DNA of 64,000 nt from Punica granatum (lineage: Eukaryota; Streptophyta; Magnoliopsida; Myrtales; Lythraceae): the NCBI RefSeq assembly GCF_007655135.1, contig NC_045134.1:21848568-21912567 (forward strand), read 5' to 3'. A program made the position numbers and the translations under genes. The notes beneath the pieces are model-generated. The model saw only the letters and a list, made by a program, of their open reading frames with translations. It had not been told where the DNA came from and did not search any database. Positions 11,163-22,189 of the stretch are shown here, piece by piece (within the stretch, counting starts at the first letter, position 1; every line of letters starts with the position of its first letter).

Positions 11163-11224
11163 TTCTCCCATGGATTGAAAGAATTTGCCTTCGAATTGTC
11201 ATCTTCCGAATTGCCACCTGTTTT

Positions 11225-11897
11225 TTTTTTTGTAGTCCCATAGAGTCTCCTTGTGGGCATGCACAAGGTCCTGAAACTCCGTGCTCGAGGCAAGGAGATG
11301 ATCAAAAGGGGCTGCTTACAAGATTTTCCCATCCGACATCAGCAGGACAGAATCGAAAGCTGGTAGGAAGTTGACTTGATGAGTCACCAGAAAGACTGTC
11401 TTATCTGAGAGTGCTCTCATGACATAATCATTAAAAAGGCTTGATGTTGTACGTGCATCAACTGCACTGAATGAATCATCCAGGAGATATATATCGGCAT
11501 CTTGATAAAGAGCACGGGCAAGCCGAATCCTCTGCTTCTGCCCGCTGCTGAGATTCACCCCTCTTTCTCCTATTTCAATGTGATCTCCATAAGGAAGCAA
11601 ATCGAGGTCTTTTACCAGGGAGCAGCTCTCAAGAGTATGTCGGTATCTCTCAATTTCAACTGTCACAATCTCCTCCTCCTCATCGAACTCGGGCTCTCCA
11701 TCGCCTCCTGCTACAAAAAATGCGTCATTAAACGGATCCTCTTCGGAAAACAAAGTCGCGTATGTGTCCCCTTCAAAATATGAATCATACTCGACTTCCT
11801 CTCGATCAGGGTCAGAATTCAGATTAGGGTTTCTCCGATTCTGATTCTCCATAAGTGCAGCCATCTGTTGTGTTAGCTGCTCCATCATACAATCCAT
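11225..11897 (-). pseudogene. gag-like start fused to an ABCC-transporter NBD1 fragment
   Basis: One open frame of 193 codons (11897 down to 11316) begins with retroelement gag-like sequence ([18 protein letters not shown]) and an acidic stretch. It then runs into the first nucleotide-binding domain of a plant ABCC (MRP) transporter: '[15 protein letters not shown]' (signature motif, normally LSGGQ), '[20 protein letters not shown]' (Walker B) and '[17 protein letters not shown]'. Beyond a stop, homology continues in another frame to about 11225, matching the usual '...EFQDLVNAHKE' tail of that domain. Walker A and all membrane segments are missing, so it cannot act as a transporter. Changes such as LSSGQ and VDART for VDAHT suggest relaxed constraint. 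The ATG at 11989 (MPPKRR) is in a different frame and stops at about 11885. Confidence 0.82.
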
Positions 11898-12025
11898 CCT
11901 CTGATCCTCTGATCCATCCTCTGCTCCAGATGTCGCAGATTTTCACGATCATGAACATCTTCCACACGATCCCTCCTCTTGGGCGGCATCGTTGATCCAA
12001 GAACGAACGCAGCTCTGATACCAAC

Positions 12026-12588
12026 TGACGAAGCATACACGCGAATAACCTGTCGCAGACCCGTTGATTCGCGCACGAATACCAAAACTACGACCTTCTA
12101 TACCTGTTGATTTTACAAATACCATGAAATAGGCATCAAACTCGAATCGATTCGAGATTGGACAAAGCACGAAAGCTCTGAATTTTATTGAAAATCCAAA
12201 AGACGACTCCTTTTGCACTAGGCTTACAACGTTTAAATAGAGAAAACGAGAATAAATTGAAAGAAACAAAATATCCTTAAAGATAAACTATCTCCTAAAA
12301 TATCGAAATATTCTTAAAGATAAACTAACAAAATATCCTTAAAGATAAACTATCTCCTAAAATATCAAAATATTCTTAAAGATAAACTATTTCCTAAAAT
12401 AGAAAAAAAACGCCCTAATTAACATAAATTGCCCGTTTGAGGCCCTAAACGATGGAATTCGCCTAAAATATCGAAATTTCACTGTCCTAGGCCGTGAGTT
12501 TTGCTCCGGAGGCCGTTTTCCTTTAGACAAAGTCGTCAAAACCTATTTTTCTCGAGATATCGATTTTGGTACGTCTTCCGCCGCATCA
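12026..12588 (-). repeat. 5' LTR of the small LTR retrotransposon
   Basis: Matches the repeat at 10601-11162. It is next to the primer-binding site at about 12012-12023 (minus strand), which fixes the element's orientation. Confidence 0.9.
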
Positions 12589-13069
12589 CCCTATAATTTA
12601 GTAAATAGCCAACAATATCATTCCTTTCAAAATTAGTCACACATCACCCTTTTCTTCTGCAAATGTGGCACCAAAAGTACTTAATCGTTGCCACGTGAAT
12701 GTTGTGTCACCGTGTTCCATAAACTCGGATATATAGGGTCAATTTATAGAGCAAAGTGACACAGCATCCACGTGACGACAATTAAGCACTCTTGGTATCA
12801 CATTTGTAAAAGGATGGGTAGTGTGTGTGACTAATTTTGAAAGAAAGAGGTACCATTGACTATTTACTAAATTATAAGGGATGTCGTCAAAATTTGTCTT
12901 ATTATTTTTGTGGTTGAATTTCTGGCCAAAAGGCCTAATATAGGAATAGGAAAGACAAAATAAAGAGGATATGGAAAGTTTGTAGACAAGGTTAGAACTC
13001 AAGGTCTTCTTGATTCTGAATAAACCTTTGTACTGCTATACTAAGCCATCTTCTCCCATCCCATTATTT

Positions 13070-13225
13070 TTTTTTCAGTGTGCCTTAATATTTGAAAATT
13101 CAATGGGTTTAGACTAATCCCAGTTTGAGCCGGGTGACCCACTAAAAGTAAAATTCTCTCAATATGAATTTTTTCAATTCACAATACTCGAAAATGAAAT
13201 CTTAGATTGAACCACTTCAACTGTC
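13070..13225 (-). repeat. SINE-like repeat (family S1), intron 1 of copy B
   Basis: Contains the inverted form of the S1 body: 'gggtgacccactaaaagtaa', 'attctctcaatatgaa' and a degraded box-B region near 13180. It lies just before exon 2. Confidence 0.45.
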
Positions 13226-14034
13226 CCATATTGATTTCCTTCCCTCATTATTATTGCAAAATAAAATTTTATCAGGGATTTCTTCTCTCGATCGAATGAT
13301 ACTTTCAGGGCAATTTACACGAGGGTTGGTGGAATCCAACGATCCCTGCTGAATCGCGGTGCCGAGAACTTCGCACAGATAATGGACCAAGCAGTTGACC
13401 AGAAAATTGCAACCACCGTTCATCCCTTACTCCAACTCAGTGAAGTATATCTTGGCTTCATACGTGATCCCATACGTTGGATTAGTAGGCTACGTGGGCA
13501 CAATTCCGCACCTCTCTCTACTTTTAATTCGAAAACCGTAAGCATCGGCCGCTTAATTTAGCCAATTCTTTCCCGACTTGCGCGTGTGATTTCTCTTGGA
13601 TGTACGAATATACAGGTATGGAAGTTTAAACACATAAGGTCCTTCCCATGTGCATATATGGCCAGTTAGTCGCGTCTCTCTTGGGTGGGGAGTCGGGTCA
13701 GGACGCGGTGCTCTATGAGCGAGCAAACCGGGTGGTGGTTCCATACAACATGACGATGGCGGAGTTCACCAACAAGACCTTGGTGCTCAGAGATAGGCTC
13801 GCAATGTGAGGCATCAAGGACGAAGGCATGATGGTACCTGCTAGCCTTGGAGCCGAGAGAGAACCTGACGATGAGCAATATCCTATCTGCAGACTTCGAC
13901 TCAGCATCGTACTCCCGAACAGGCGAACACCACAGGAGATTGCGAGGATTGTGTATGGAACTGGGAGTGAGGCGAAGCCCGGCGGGTTTTATCCCCACGG
14001 TGCAAACGGCCGTATCGCTAGAAGCCTCCTTTAA

Positions 14035-14728
14035 GCCTGAATGCCATAATAATGTATACCATAATTAAAGTATGATCACAATGTGGAAAATAATCTGTCC
14101 TTGATAAGGGGACTTAGAGGACTTAGAGGACTTAGAGTAGCAACAAAATTGGTGAACTCAGTACTATGAGATTCCATATTTGATCTTCATTAATAACACT
14201 TTTATGTGCCCTTATTTAGTTTTACTATCTTGTACTAGAATATATGCCTCTTGTATAATCCAAAATTAATTGGCGCTCCTAAAAATCTATCTATACTTCT
14301 GCGCTATATATTAAAAACGACTATTTTCTTATGTTTCTCCAACTTTTCTTTTCATGTGGCTATCATTTCAATAATATTATATTCTACCAAAAAAATAATA
14401 TTATTATAATATTGTGCTTTTATGGCAACCCAGCCAACTCTCGAAATTGTGCTACCTTTGAATAGAAGTCACTTTAGGTTGTCTCCAGCGAGTCCCCATA
14501 GTCCGTCTCTCTCTATCCACGTGGAGCTTGGGAGGGACCCGCCTGCCATTGGAGAAGAAAAAGATGCTCCCACGTGGCCCAGATATGTCTCTGTGCAGGG
14601 AGACTTCTCTCCTTGGCAGAGAGACGTCCTTAGCAGAGAAGCACCAACCAGCAGCTGCCGCGTATTAGTTGTAGGCCCTACAGGACAGCTGCTATCCTCT
14701 TTCTTTTTACAAAAATAAAAAAAATAAA
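14035..14728. other. 3' flank of copy B
   Basis: Three tandem 'gacttagag'-like units lie at 14110-14140. A moderately GC-rich stretch at 14460-14700 encodes nothing recognised. Further sequence up to 14728 is AT-rich. Confidence 0.4.
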
Positions 14729-17700
14729 TGATTAATTACACTGATGGTTTAAAAATTTTTAATAATATATCAGGTTAGTTCAAAAAAAAATTTTTGTTAC
14801 TTAATGGTACAAAATGTTTCAAAGTTGTAACATGATTGTCAGCACCCCATTTTGGTCCACCGGCTACAACAAAGTCTTGAACAAACTGGGTCATAATATG
14901 AGCTTCAACCGAAGATAATTAGACAAAGTCGGTTCACTATTCAAACTAGGGGAGAGGACGAATTCGGCTAGCATTGGAGGAAAAGAGGGGCAGCTGCAAA
15001 AGGAAAAGAAGAAAGGAAGAAAGAGTACATTTAACGATTTTGGTCTCGCGATAATTTTCCGGTCTTCCACTTCCCTTCTAAGTTTACATTCCCCTCATTC
15101 ATTACACATTCATTTCAGCAGAAAAATAGATTCAAAAGGAGCCAAGAATTCGGCCAAATTCAGCAAAGGAAGAAGAAAGGAAGTTCGTGAAGGCTTTCCC
15201 GGTTTTTGCACAATCATCCTATCTAAACCCTTCCTTCCTTTCTTGCCAGAAATCTCATTCATTCCTCATTAATGCTACAAGCTATCAGCAGATTTCGGTC
15301 AGCATTTCCAAGGGAAGACACGGCTAGGTTCATAGGGAGAGAAGAAAGGAAATTCATTAAACCGTTTTCTCGATTTTGGGCAACATTCCTATCTAGACCT
15401 TTCTTCCCTCCTTGCCTCTCTCCCTCATTCATTACACATTCATTATTCAGCAAAACATATTCAAGAGAGGGCTAAGAATTCGGCCAAATGCAGCTGCAGA
15501 GGAGAAAAAAGGAAGTTCATTAACGGTTTTCCCGTTTTGGCTCAATTTTCCGATCTTGGACCATCCTTCCCTTCTTGCCTCTCTCCCGCATTCATTATTC
15601 ATTGATTCAAAATGGAGGCAGCAACTTTAAAAAGGGAGAGTGAGCAGAGAACAAAAAAAATTCGGAGGAAAGGAGGGCGGCAAAGGAGAGAATAAGAAAA
15701 AAAATCGTTATTGTCAAAAAACGTCGTTTTTTCGGGCAAAACATCCATCTACCCTCACCCAAACTTCAAAAAAATACATACCCCACCTATTTTCGATCTT
15801 CTGAATCCATTGGTGACATCCATTTAGCCATTTGGAGTCCCTAGCCACCCGCTCCAGAGCTGAATGGAAACGAGCTCTTTGTAGATTTTCGGGTTTCCTT
15901 GCGTTCTTCGACCCCTACGACTATGGCGAGTCGTACGATTCTTCCTTGACGGGTCTCTAACGATCCTCACTCTCCCCGTGACACGAAGGTCACGTCCCGA
16001 GAGCCGTTCCACCGTGCAAACTACCTGAATTTTTTATTTTTATTTTTATTTTTGTTTTCTTTCTCTTTCTTTAAGGTTTCATGTTTCTTTTTTTTTTTCC
16101 TTGTTGATTCGGGTCAGTTAGGGTACTCCCCTCTTGAACACCATCCACAGCTACTTCCGTGGATCTCTTAACAACCTTGAACCCCGTGCCTAATCGGAGG
16201 AGAGACCCCTCATTTTCCTCACAGTTTCACCTCACTCGAGCTCCAAGGAAGGCTTACTCGGATTATTGTTGTACCTGAGCATCCAGCAGCTCACCTCACA
16301 CTTTCCCCGATTCATTTTCATTCTTAAGGCATAGGTATGTCATCCACTAAACCCTTAGAGGAGTTAGGTCTTTTAATTTCCGAGTATTGTGGGGTGATAA
16401 GGCGGTCCCAGATCGATTTCCATGCATGTTTTGGTATGAACCGGTGCCCTTTTTATCGATTTCGTTTAAATCCCATATCGTTATGCATGCTTGAATTTTT
16501 TGTTTGAAATTCCGAGATTATGTGGATACCGATTTCGCATTTGTTTGTTATTGTCGTGTTGTCGATTCAATACTCACATGAATTGTGATGATGAGAAATA
16601 TGTGTCTTGGATGAAAATAACATGAATCAGTCTAATCATTAAACCCGACTTTTAGAAATGAGGCATGTGAAAAGAAATCAATATGAATACGAATTTGAAT
16701 ATTTTCAAAGAATCAGATTTAGATTTGATTGTTTGAAGTGAGAATGAGCCCACACGAATTAACTTCATGCTCATTAGGCCGTTAAGGATAAAATCGACTA
16801 AATAAACCAAGACTGGTTTAATTAATCACTTGGACTTAAAATCGACGAATTAATTTTATTGTGATCATTTTGCCCATATTCTTGTGCTTGGAATGATGAA
16901 TGTGTCTTTGATCGTAAGCTCACATGAATCGGTTTAATCATGCAAACTCGGCCTAAAATCAAAATTTTAAATTTCAAGACAGTTGGAAATTAGAGTTTAT
17001 CGGGCGATTAACTAATGACTATTCCGACGACTCGAAATCCGTAAATTAAAGCATTCGGCAAATTTCTAATTAACCTAAAATTCTACATACGGGATAATCG
17101 GGACGTTAAATTTGACTAAATTAAATCACTTGACTCCTTTAAATGAATTGCACAAACCGATTAACAATCTGTAATCACGTCGATAGTTCAAGAACTGTTA
17201 GCCATGCCCTTTTTAAAAAAATTCACAATTTTAAAAGCACCGAGATACATGCAACGTAATCTTGATTTTTCATGCACACACATATTTCTTGATTCAAGGG
17301 CATGACTACCGGTTCTTGTCCTGCCGTCATCCTAGCGTAGGTTTGTGCATAGAATGGGTCAAAACACGGGAAAACAAATTAACCACAAACTCGGCTTAAT
17401 CAAACATGGGCAAATAGTCAAGCAAAGGGTTAGGTTTTGGGTTTTCAGGTAAAAACACTCTTGTCATAACCCATAAAAACCACATTATCACGATACAGAA
17501 TAATCTAAAAATAACCCACACATTCGAGACTTGACTATGGACATCATGTCTGTCGGGGTCCGTTAAAATAATGTTGAATGCTACATACCCTCTCTATCAT
17601 CTCTTTTGTTTGTTTTAAGATAGGATTTGTATGCCAACATACCCCGGTTAATAATCAATTAATTCACGTAAATTCGGCGATAATAAGAAACCCCATTTTT

Positions 17701-18710
17701 TTTTTTGAGCTTGCTTGTTTACATTTTGCACTTGTTTGTTATGCGGATCGAGCCCGATCCTTTAAGACTCGATTCACACTGGGTCCAACGCCCTAACCTT
17801 CGATCACGGGGTCCAATGCCTCCATGCACCGAGTGCGCATTTAATTTAATTTCCGGTCTTTTCCAAAATCATACGGTGAGCATGAGTGAAATAACGGCCG
17901 AACGCGAACCGACCGGGATTCAGTCATTGTAATTTATCTTTTATTTGAGAGAACAATGTAAGGGTTTTATGATGCATATTTATTCATGTAATAATCCCGG
18001 TCGGAGAGTGGGCGGTTCAAGTGTCTCTTCGAATTTACGATGTCAAAACGTGCGAGTCGAGTGCAATCCTAAATCATGCGGTAAATAAATAAAATGGCAA
18101 GCCTAGCAAGCTAGAGTACCGAAAGGGCGTGTGGGATATAGGCCCACACGTAATAGAACCCCCGAATTCAGAATTTCCGGTTCCGTACAAGACCATTGCC
18201 TTATCATACTAGGTGTATTCATACCCTTAGACCCGGGCGACTCACCGGCCTTCGACCTTCGGGTCGTAAACAGGTAGTGGCGACTCCTTCTCACGTGTGT
18301 TCGTCGCGCGTCCCCGGGATGGTGGACACTCCCAAGCCGCGTTGCATTTAGGCTCGCGCATGCGTGCCCGACGAGACGAAATTCGGGTGCGCACAATGAT
18401 AGTACAAACCATTATCTCGCCATTGACGCCATCAAGTGGTCCTTTACAAGACTATAAATTTTACACGATCACATAACTTAAGTAAAATATTTTGTACTAT
18501 TAAGTTACAACTTCAAAACATTTTGCACCATCATATAACGTTCCATAAAACCGGTTTTGCACCATCAGCGTCTGTTTGACGGCATCAATGGCGAGATGAC
18601 GGTTTGTACTATCATGTTAACATTTTATACCATCAAATAGTAAAAAAAAACTTTTTGGATCAACTTTATACATTATTAAAACTTTTTGGACTACCAGTAT
18701 AATTTATCCT
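14729..18710. mobile_element. Foldback Mutator-like MITE (family 1, copy 2), split by a solo LTR
   Basis: The left part (14729-14836) and right part (18396-18710) together make a copy of about 420 bases of the element at 1088-1487, sharing 'ttacactgatgg', 'ggtacaaaatgtttcaaa', 'aaaccattatctcgccattg' and the matching right arm. Flanks aaaaataaa (14720-14728) and taaaataaa (18710-18718) agree at 8 of 9 bases, so the last base of the element is uncertain by one. Confidence 0.7.
14837..18395. mobile_element. 3.56-kb solo LTR (probable Ty3/gypsy, Tat-like)
   Basis: It starts TGTCAGCACCCC, ends GGTGCGCACA, and is flanked by a perfect 5-bp duplication ATGAT (14832-14836 and 18396-18400). No second LTR, internal genes or primer-binding site are present, so it is best read as a solo LTR left by recombination. 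The GTGGCGACTCC-containing 3' part (near 18278) resembles large LTRs of the Tat/Ogre group. Imperfect tandem units of about 190 bases, each with 'attcggccaaat' or 'cggttttcccg' variants and 'cattcattacacattcat', occupy about 15040-15620. No gene was seen inside. Confidence 0.82.
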
Positions 18711-19340
18711 AAAATAAAAAATGTGAATTCGGATTAAAGACTTGAGTTTAGAGACTTGTAATGGAATAAATGTCTTTTAAAAAAAAAAATTATTTCTGTC
18801 TAACGTGACGCCAATGTAGTAGTGTGAGTTCTAGTTCATAAATAAGTGAGAGACAAACCCATTGGAAATAGTACATTGTAGCGTAATCACCTTCGCTTGT
18901 TAACCTAGAGGTCGCAGGTTCGATATTTAGTAGGATTATTTATACTCCTTTATTAATTATTTAAGATTTTTCATTCATTATACTAGATTCAATGCTTCAT
19001 TTGCGATTGAAATTTTTTTTTGAGGTTTTTATAGCCTGTATACCATAGAGTTAAATAAAATTCACACGCCACTTAATTTTTTAGAAAATTATAACTTTTT
19101 TAGTGTAGACAAAAAGCTGTTACCAGAAAACTTTCATTTAATCAGACAAACCAATCTAAGAATTAAATTAGTTTAGATATATTTAATCATTATTATGGAA
19201 AAGTACAAATAAATAATTTTTTTATCTCGCGCATATTTGATTAATTGTGGTTATTCAGTAGAATGGTCTGATTGTGGCCTCAAAGGATGCAACTATTTGA
19301 AAGGTTGTACATATTATTGCTATTATATACTTTTTTTTTT
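18711..19340. other. AT-rich DNA with a second tRNA-like SINE
   Basis: At about 18875-18945 a tRNA-like stretch runs from 'gtagcgtaatcacctt' (box-A-like) to 'gcaggttcgatattt' (box-B-like), then trails into AT-rich sequence. This suits a tRNA-derived SINE (family S2). A related degraded copy lies near 48810-48900. No gene was seen. Confidence 0.45.
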
Positions 19341-19344
19341 TTCG

Positions 19345-19505
19345 ATGTGAACCTTGATATCCGGAGCCTAATTGGGCCCCAACTAATCCAGTCGGGTTGG
19401 GTTGGCCCACTGAAGGGTGAAACTTTTCCAGCGTGGATTTTCTTCATTCACAAGACTCGAATTCGATACCTTGATTAAGGGGAACAAACGTTGAACTGCT
19501 TGAAC
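19345..19505 (-). repeat. SINE-like repeat (family S1)
   Basis: Minus-strand copy. It has the inverted tail 'gaaccttgatatccgg', the 'gggccccaactaatcc' body and a box-B-like 'gactcgaattcgat'. The same order of blocks recurs at 515-690, 50215-50397, 55260-55415 and 62695-62855. Confidence 0.6.
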
Positions 19506-19618
19506 CAATTCACATTTGTCATATTCCTTTCTAGTTTTTAAAGACACGTGATAAACCATTCGAACTCCCTAAAAAATGTACCTCATCTCTTATGAATTAT
19601 CTTTTTTATTTTAATGTA

Positions 19619-19660
19619 CTAGTGTAATAGCACGAGCATTGCACGTACGATGTGTGTTTG
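19619..19660 (-). mobile_element. Candidate Helitron 3' terminus
   Basis: Read on the minus strand, an imperfect GC-rich palindrome (GTACGTGCAATGCTCGTGC) is followed by ATTACA and CTAG, then a host T. This is the arrangement of Helitron 3' ends. The rest of the element and its 5' TC end were not located. Confidence 0.4.
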
Positions 19661-22189
19661 TTTTGATTCCGCGCTAAAGCATATTTTATATCAAACTTAT
19701 AAGTCTTCAATATATGGATTGGCACTAGTATAGTTGAAATAAAAAATAGTCGAGAGATTACAATGATGAATTTCTCATTAATCAACTATATTTTGCTTAT
19801 GAGGAATTCAAATACCCATTTTAAAGTTGAAGCAACCTTATGGCGAAATCTGAAACCGTCAGCAGTCGGGACCTCAGCTAAGGAAGATGATTGACACAGA
19901 GGGCTGATTCTAAAGCTAGTGCTTTTCAAAGGAAAGGGCAGAAGATTCGGTGAAATCTGCCGGTGGTAGTGACCATGGTGGGATCAGATCAATCATGGTA
20001 ATGATGATGGCGATGATTTGCACTATAAGCATTAAATTGAACTGTAGACCAATAAAGAAAAGCTCAGTCAAATTGTTAAGTCGTATTGGTTCCTCATGAA
20101 GAAGCTGGGATCGCAAGGGATATAATGATTTACGTGTAATACTTTTTTTTTTAATCATAAAATGATCTGTCCAACTCGATGCATCTCTAAGTATGTACGC
20201 GAGTAACAATATGTTATTATTTCTTAGGAAGTCGCGTCATGCTTTCCCGAAAAATGAAGATAAAGAAAAACTGAGTGACTAAATTATATGATCAAAATCT
20301 TAACCGGTTTAACATAAATGTACAAAATATAGATGGAATGTAAGTAAATAATGCAGAATCATCACCAAACTAAAAAGCAGAATAGATATACTTACTATTA
20401 AAACAACACTCTTAAACTAACACGTACGACAATCCCTCAATATCAATTAGATGAAACAGCAGGATCCATTCCACGATAGAATGAAAACAATCATAGTCAA
20501 AGGAAAAAGATATATCTTGAGAAAATAAGGAATCTAACCTAAAACATGCATTTTTCAAGGGACAAGTTGGAACTCACAGAAACAGAACAAAAACAACTTA
20601 TTGAAAAGTACAAAGAAAAAATCCATTAAACCCTCCGAGCAACTGCATAGGAAGCTCCTAAAATATATATTCGTCTTTCCTTCTACTCCTAATCAAATCA
20701 AAATAAGGGCGTTTTCTTTTTCTCCTCCTAGAAATCAAACAAGAAAGTACATAAAACCAATGGAGATTAGTAGGTCTTTGATAATTGGGGGTCGGCAGAG
20801 CATAACAGCTAGTAGAGACTTTATGCAAAGCACTTTCAAGGCAGATCAGGGAAAGAGCAAGGGAGAGGGTGTGTTCCATCTCTGTGGTTTACTTTTAAAC
20901 AAAACCGCTGGAGGGGTGTGAAATGCTTTGGCCGAAAAGTCCCAACCATGTAGGAGGATATGAGGGGAAAAATGGCCAATTGACGGAGGAAAACCAAGGA
21001 CCAATTCCCGTGGGAACTCAACAATGTAGTGGTTGTTGGAAGGCCATTACCTGGTGGGGTGCAACAGGGGAATGATCATGCAGAAACAAGGGCAATAACA
21101 ACTGCGGCGACAAAATAGGTTCAGGTAGGGGGAAGAGTAGGATCCAAGCTGAATAAAAACTCAAAAGCAGATGGCTTATATATTATTGTTATCATGCAGA
21201 TGTGATTGTATTCTTCTTACTTTTCTTTATTTGTTAGACTTTAAGTTGTATGGAAGCAGATATATCAACTTTTTTAGCAACAAAAAAATAAGCACAAGTG
21301 CACATTCATTCATTTAAGTATAACATAGGGCTATATAATGCCAGAGCATAAGTTATAAAACATGTGCCAAGTAATAAATAATATCTACAGAAAAACATAG
21401 GGGCCAACAAGGGTAAGGTGATCCATATTGGCTGGGGCAGCAGTATACATTATTATTCAAAAAGCATTTCTTTGACCGCAGTGGAATTCCAAAACGCAGC
21501 AAGAAGTGAAGCATATAGCTGTAGCAAATTAACAAAGCAGCAAAAAATGTGGAAAACCAAACAGTGGCAGCTACATGGGGAAGAGCAATGGACATGGGAC
21601 AAGTAGGAGCTGCCTAGGGCAGATGGCAATGCTGGGTGATGATACTGCAGTAAGCACCCACTTGTAGCAGCGTACGGATGGGCCCTCTTGCGGCGCTTCT
21701 TGGTAGCATTCATTTTCTTCCTTTAATGCTTAGGCATAGGCAGGCATACAAATTGCATTAAAGAAGATGCAAGTCGCTTTTCTTCCTGAAACACATTGCG
21801 ATAATGAAGAGGGTTGAAAGGAAAGAATGCAGAGGCATTAGTAGGGCCCATTTGAAGGCAGCAAGTAAGCAAATCCAAGAAGTATGATAAGAACAACATA
21901 ATATTGTTACGAACTCGATCACTTCCTACTAAATTGGTACTATCCAGCAGGAGAATGACTAATCTCTGTACATGGCCATATTGTACTAACCAATAGGAGT
22001 AAGATACTGGGCAAAAGGGATGTGTAAATATGAGGAGCAAATGAGTCGAGGTTATGCTATCACATTAAATTGAAATTGATCAAGCTGATTAGGGGTCATG
22101 AGCCTCAAAATGAAGGTGGATCATAACGAGGGGCAAAATCACAACTATATGCAAAATCCAGCGAATAACTGCAGGGATGACGAGCAGAG
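19661..22189. other. Unrecognised intergenic DNA
   Basis: From about 20,600 on, base composition is less AT-rich, and short open frames occur on both strands (for example minus 21,453-21,713, starting MNATKKRRKRAHPYAA). None matches a family I know, and none is long or continuous. This may be flanking DNA of the HSP70 fragment to the right. Confidence 0.3.

Larger units (their letters stand above)
10601..12588 (-). mobile_element. Small non-autonomous LTR retrotransposon carrying a host gene fragment
   Basis: Two direct repeats of about 563 bases (10601-11162 and 12026-12588) start TG and end CA and are flanked by a perfect 5-bp target duplication CCCTA (10596-10600 and 12589-12593). On the minus strand the repeat at 12026-12588 is the 5' LTR. 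It is followed within two bases by TGGTATCAGAGC, the usual plant primer-binding site for initiator methionine tRNA. A purine run, GGGAGAA, abuts the 3' LTR. The LTRs differ at about 24 positions by eye (about 96% identity). The 0.86-kb interior has no protease, reverse transcriptase or integrase. It has a gag-like start, MPPKRRDRVED (ATG at 11989), and an ABC-transporter fragment. Confidence 0.92.
10576..12898. mobile_element. Foldback MITE in copy B intron 1, split by an LTR retrotransposon
   Basis: The left arm (10576-10600, resuming at 12589) and right arm are inverted copies: 'aaatttcgacgacac' with 'ataatttagtaaatag' on the left, 'ctatttactaaattat' with 'gtcgtcaaaattt' on the right. The flanks share TTATTATTTT (10566-10575 and 12899-12908), a 9-10-bp target duplication of Mutator type. 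Without the nested element the MITE is about 330 bases. Confidence 0.75.
9810..14034 (+). pseudogene. Desiccation-related protein PCC13-62-like, copy B (pseudogene)
   Basis: Three exon equivalents keep the family's splice sites: 9810-10147, 13309-13537 and 13666-14034. Lesions include an in-frame TGA at codon 37 (9918-9920, GGA in copy A) and an extra A in the run at 13403-13406. Two extra bases near the end of exon 2 restore the phase. Exon 3 has a 12-base in-frame deletion early on, a TGA at 13807-13809 (TGT in copy A), and further small insertions near 13855 and 13921 that shift the frame. Exon 1 otherwise matches copy A closely, including LEFLEAEFFLYGALG. Intron 1 is swollen to about 3.2 kb by a MITE that itself contains an LTR retrotransposon. 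Promoter elements have also decayed. Confidence 0.9.

Noticed and set aside
15040..15620. Possible CRISPR-like or satellite array
   Set aside because: The units are long, imperfect and only about three, and lie within a solo LTR; there is no repeat-spacer structure.
18875..18945. Possible tRNA gene
   Set aside because: Box A- and B-like motifs are present, but no acceptor stem or anticodon arm can be formed; better explained as a SINE head.
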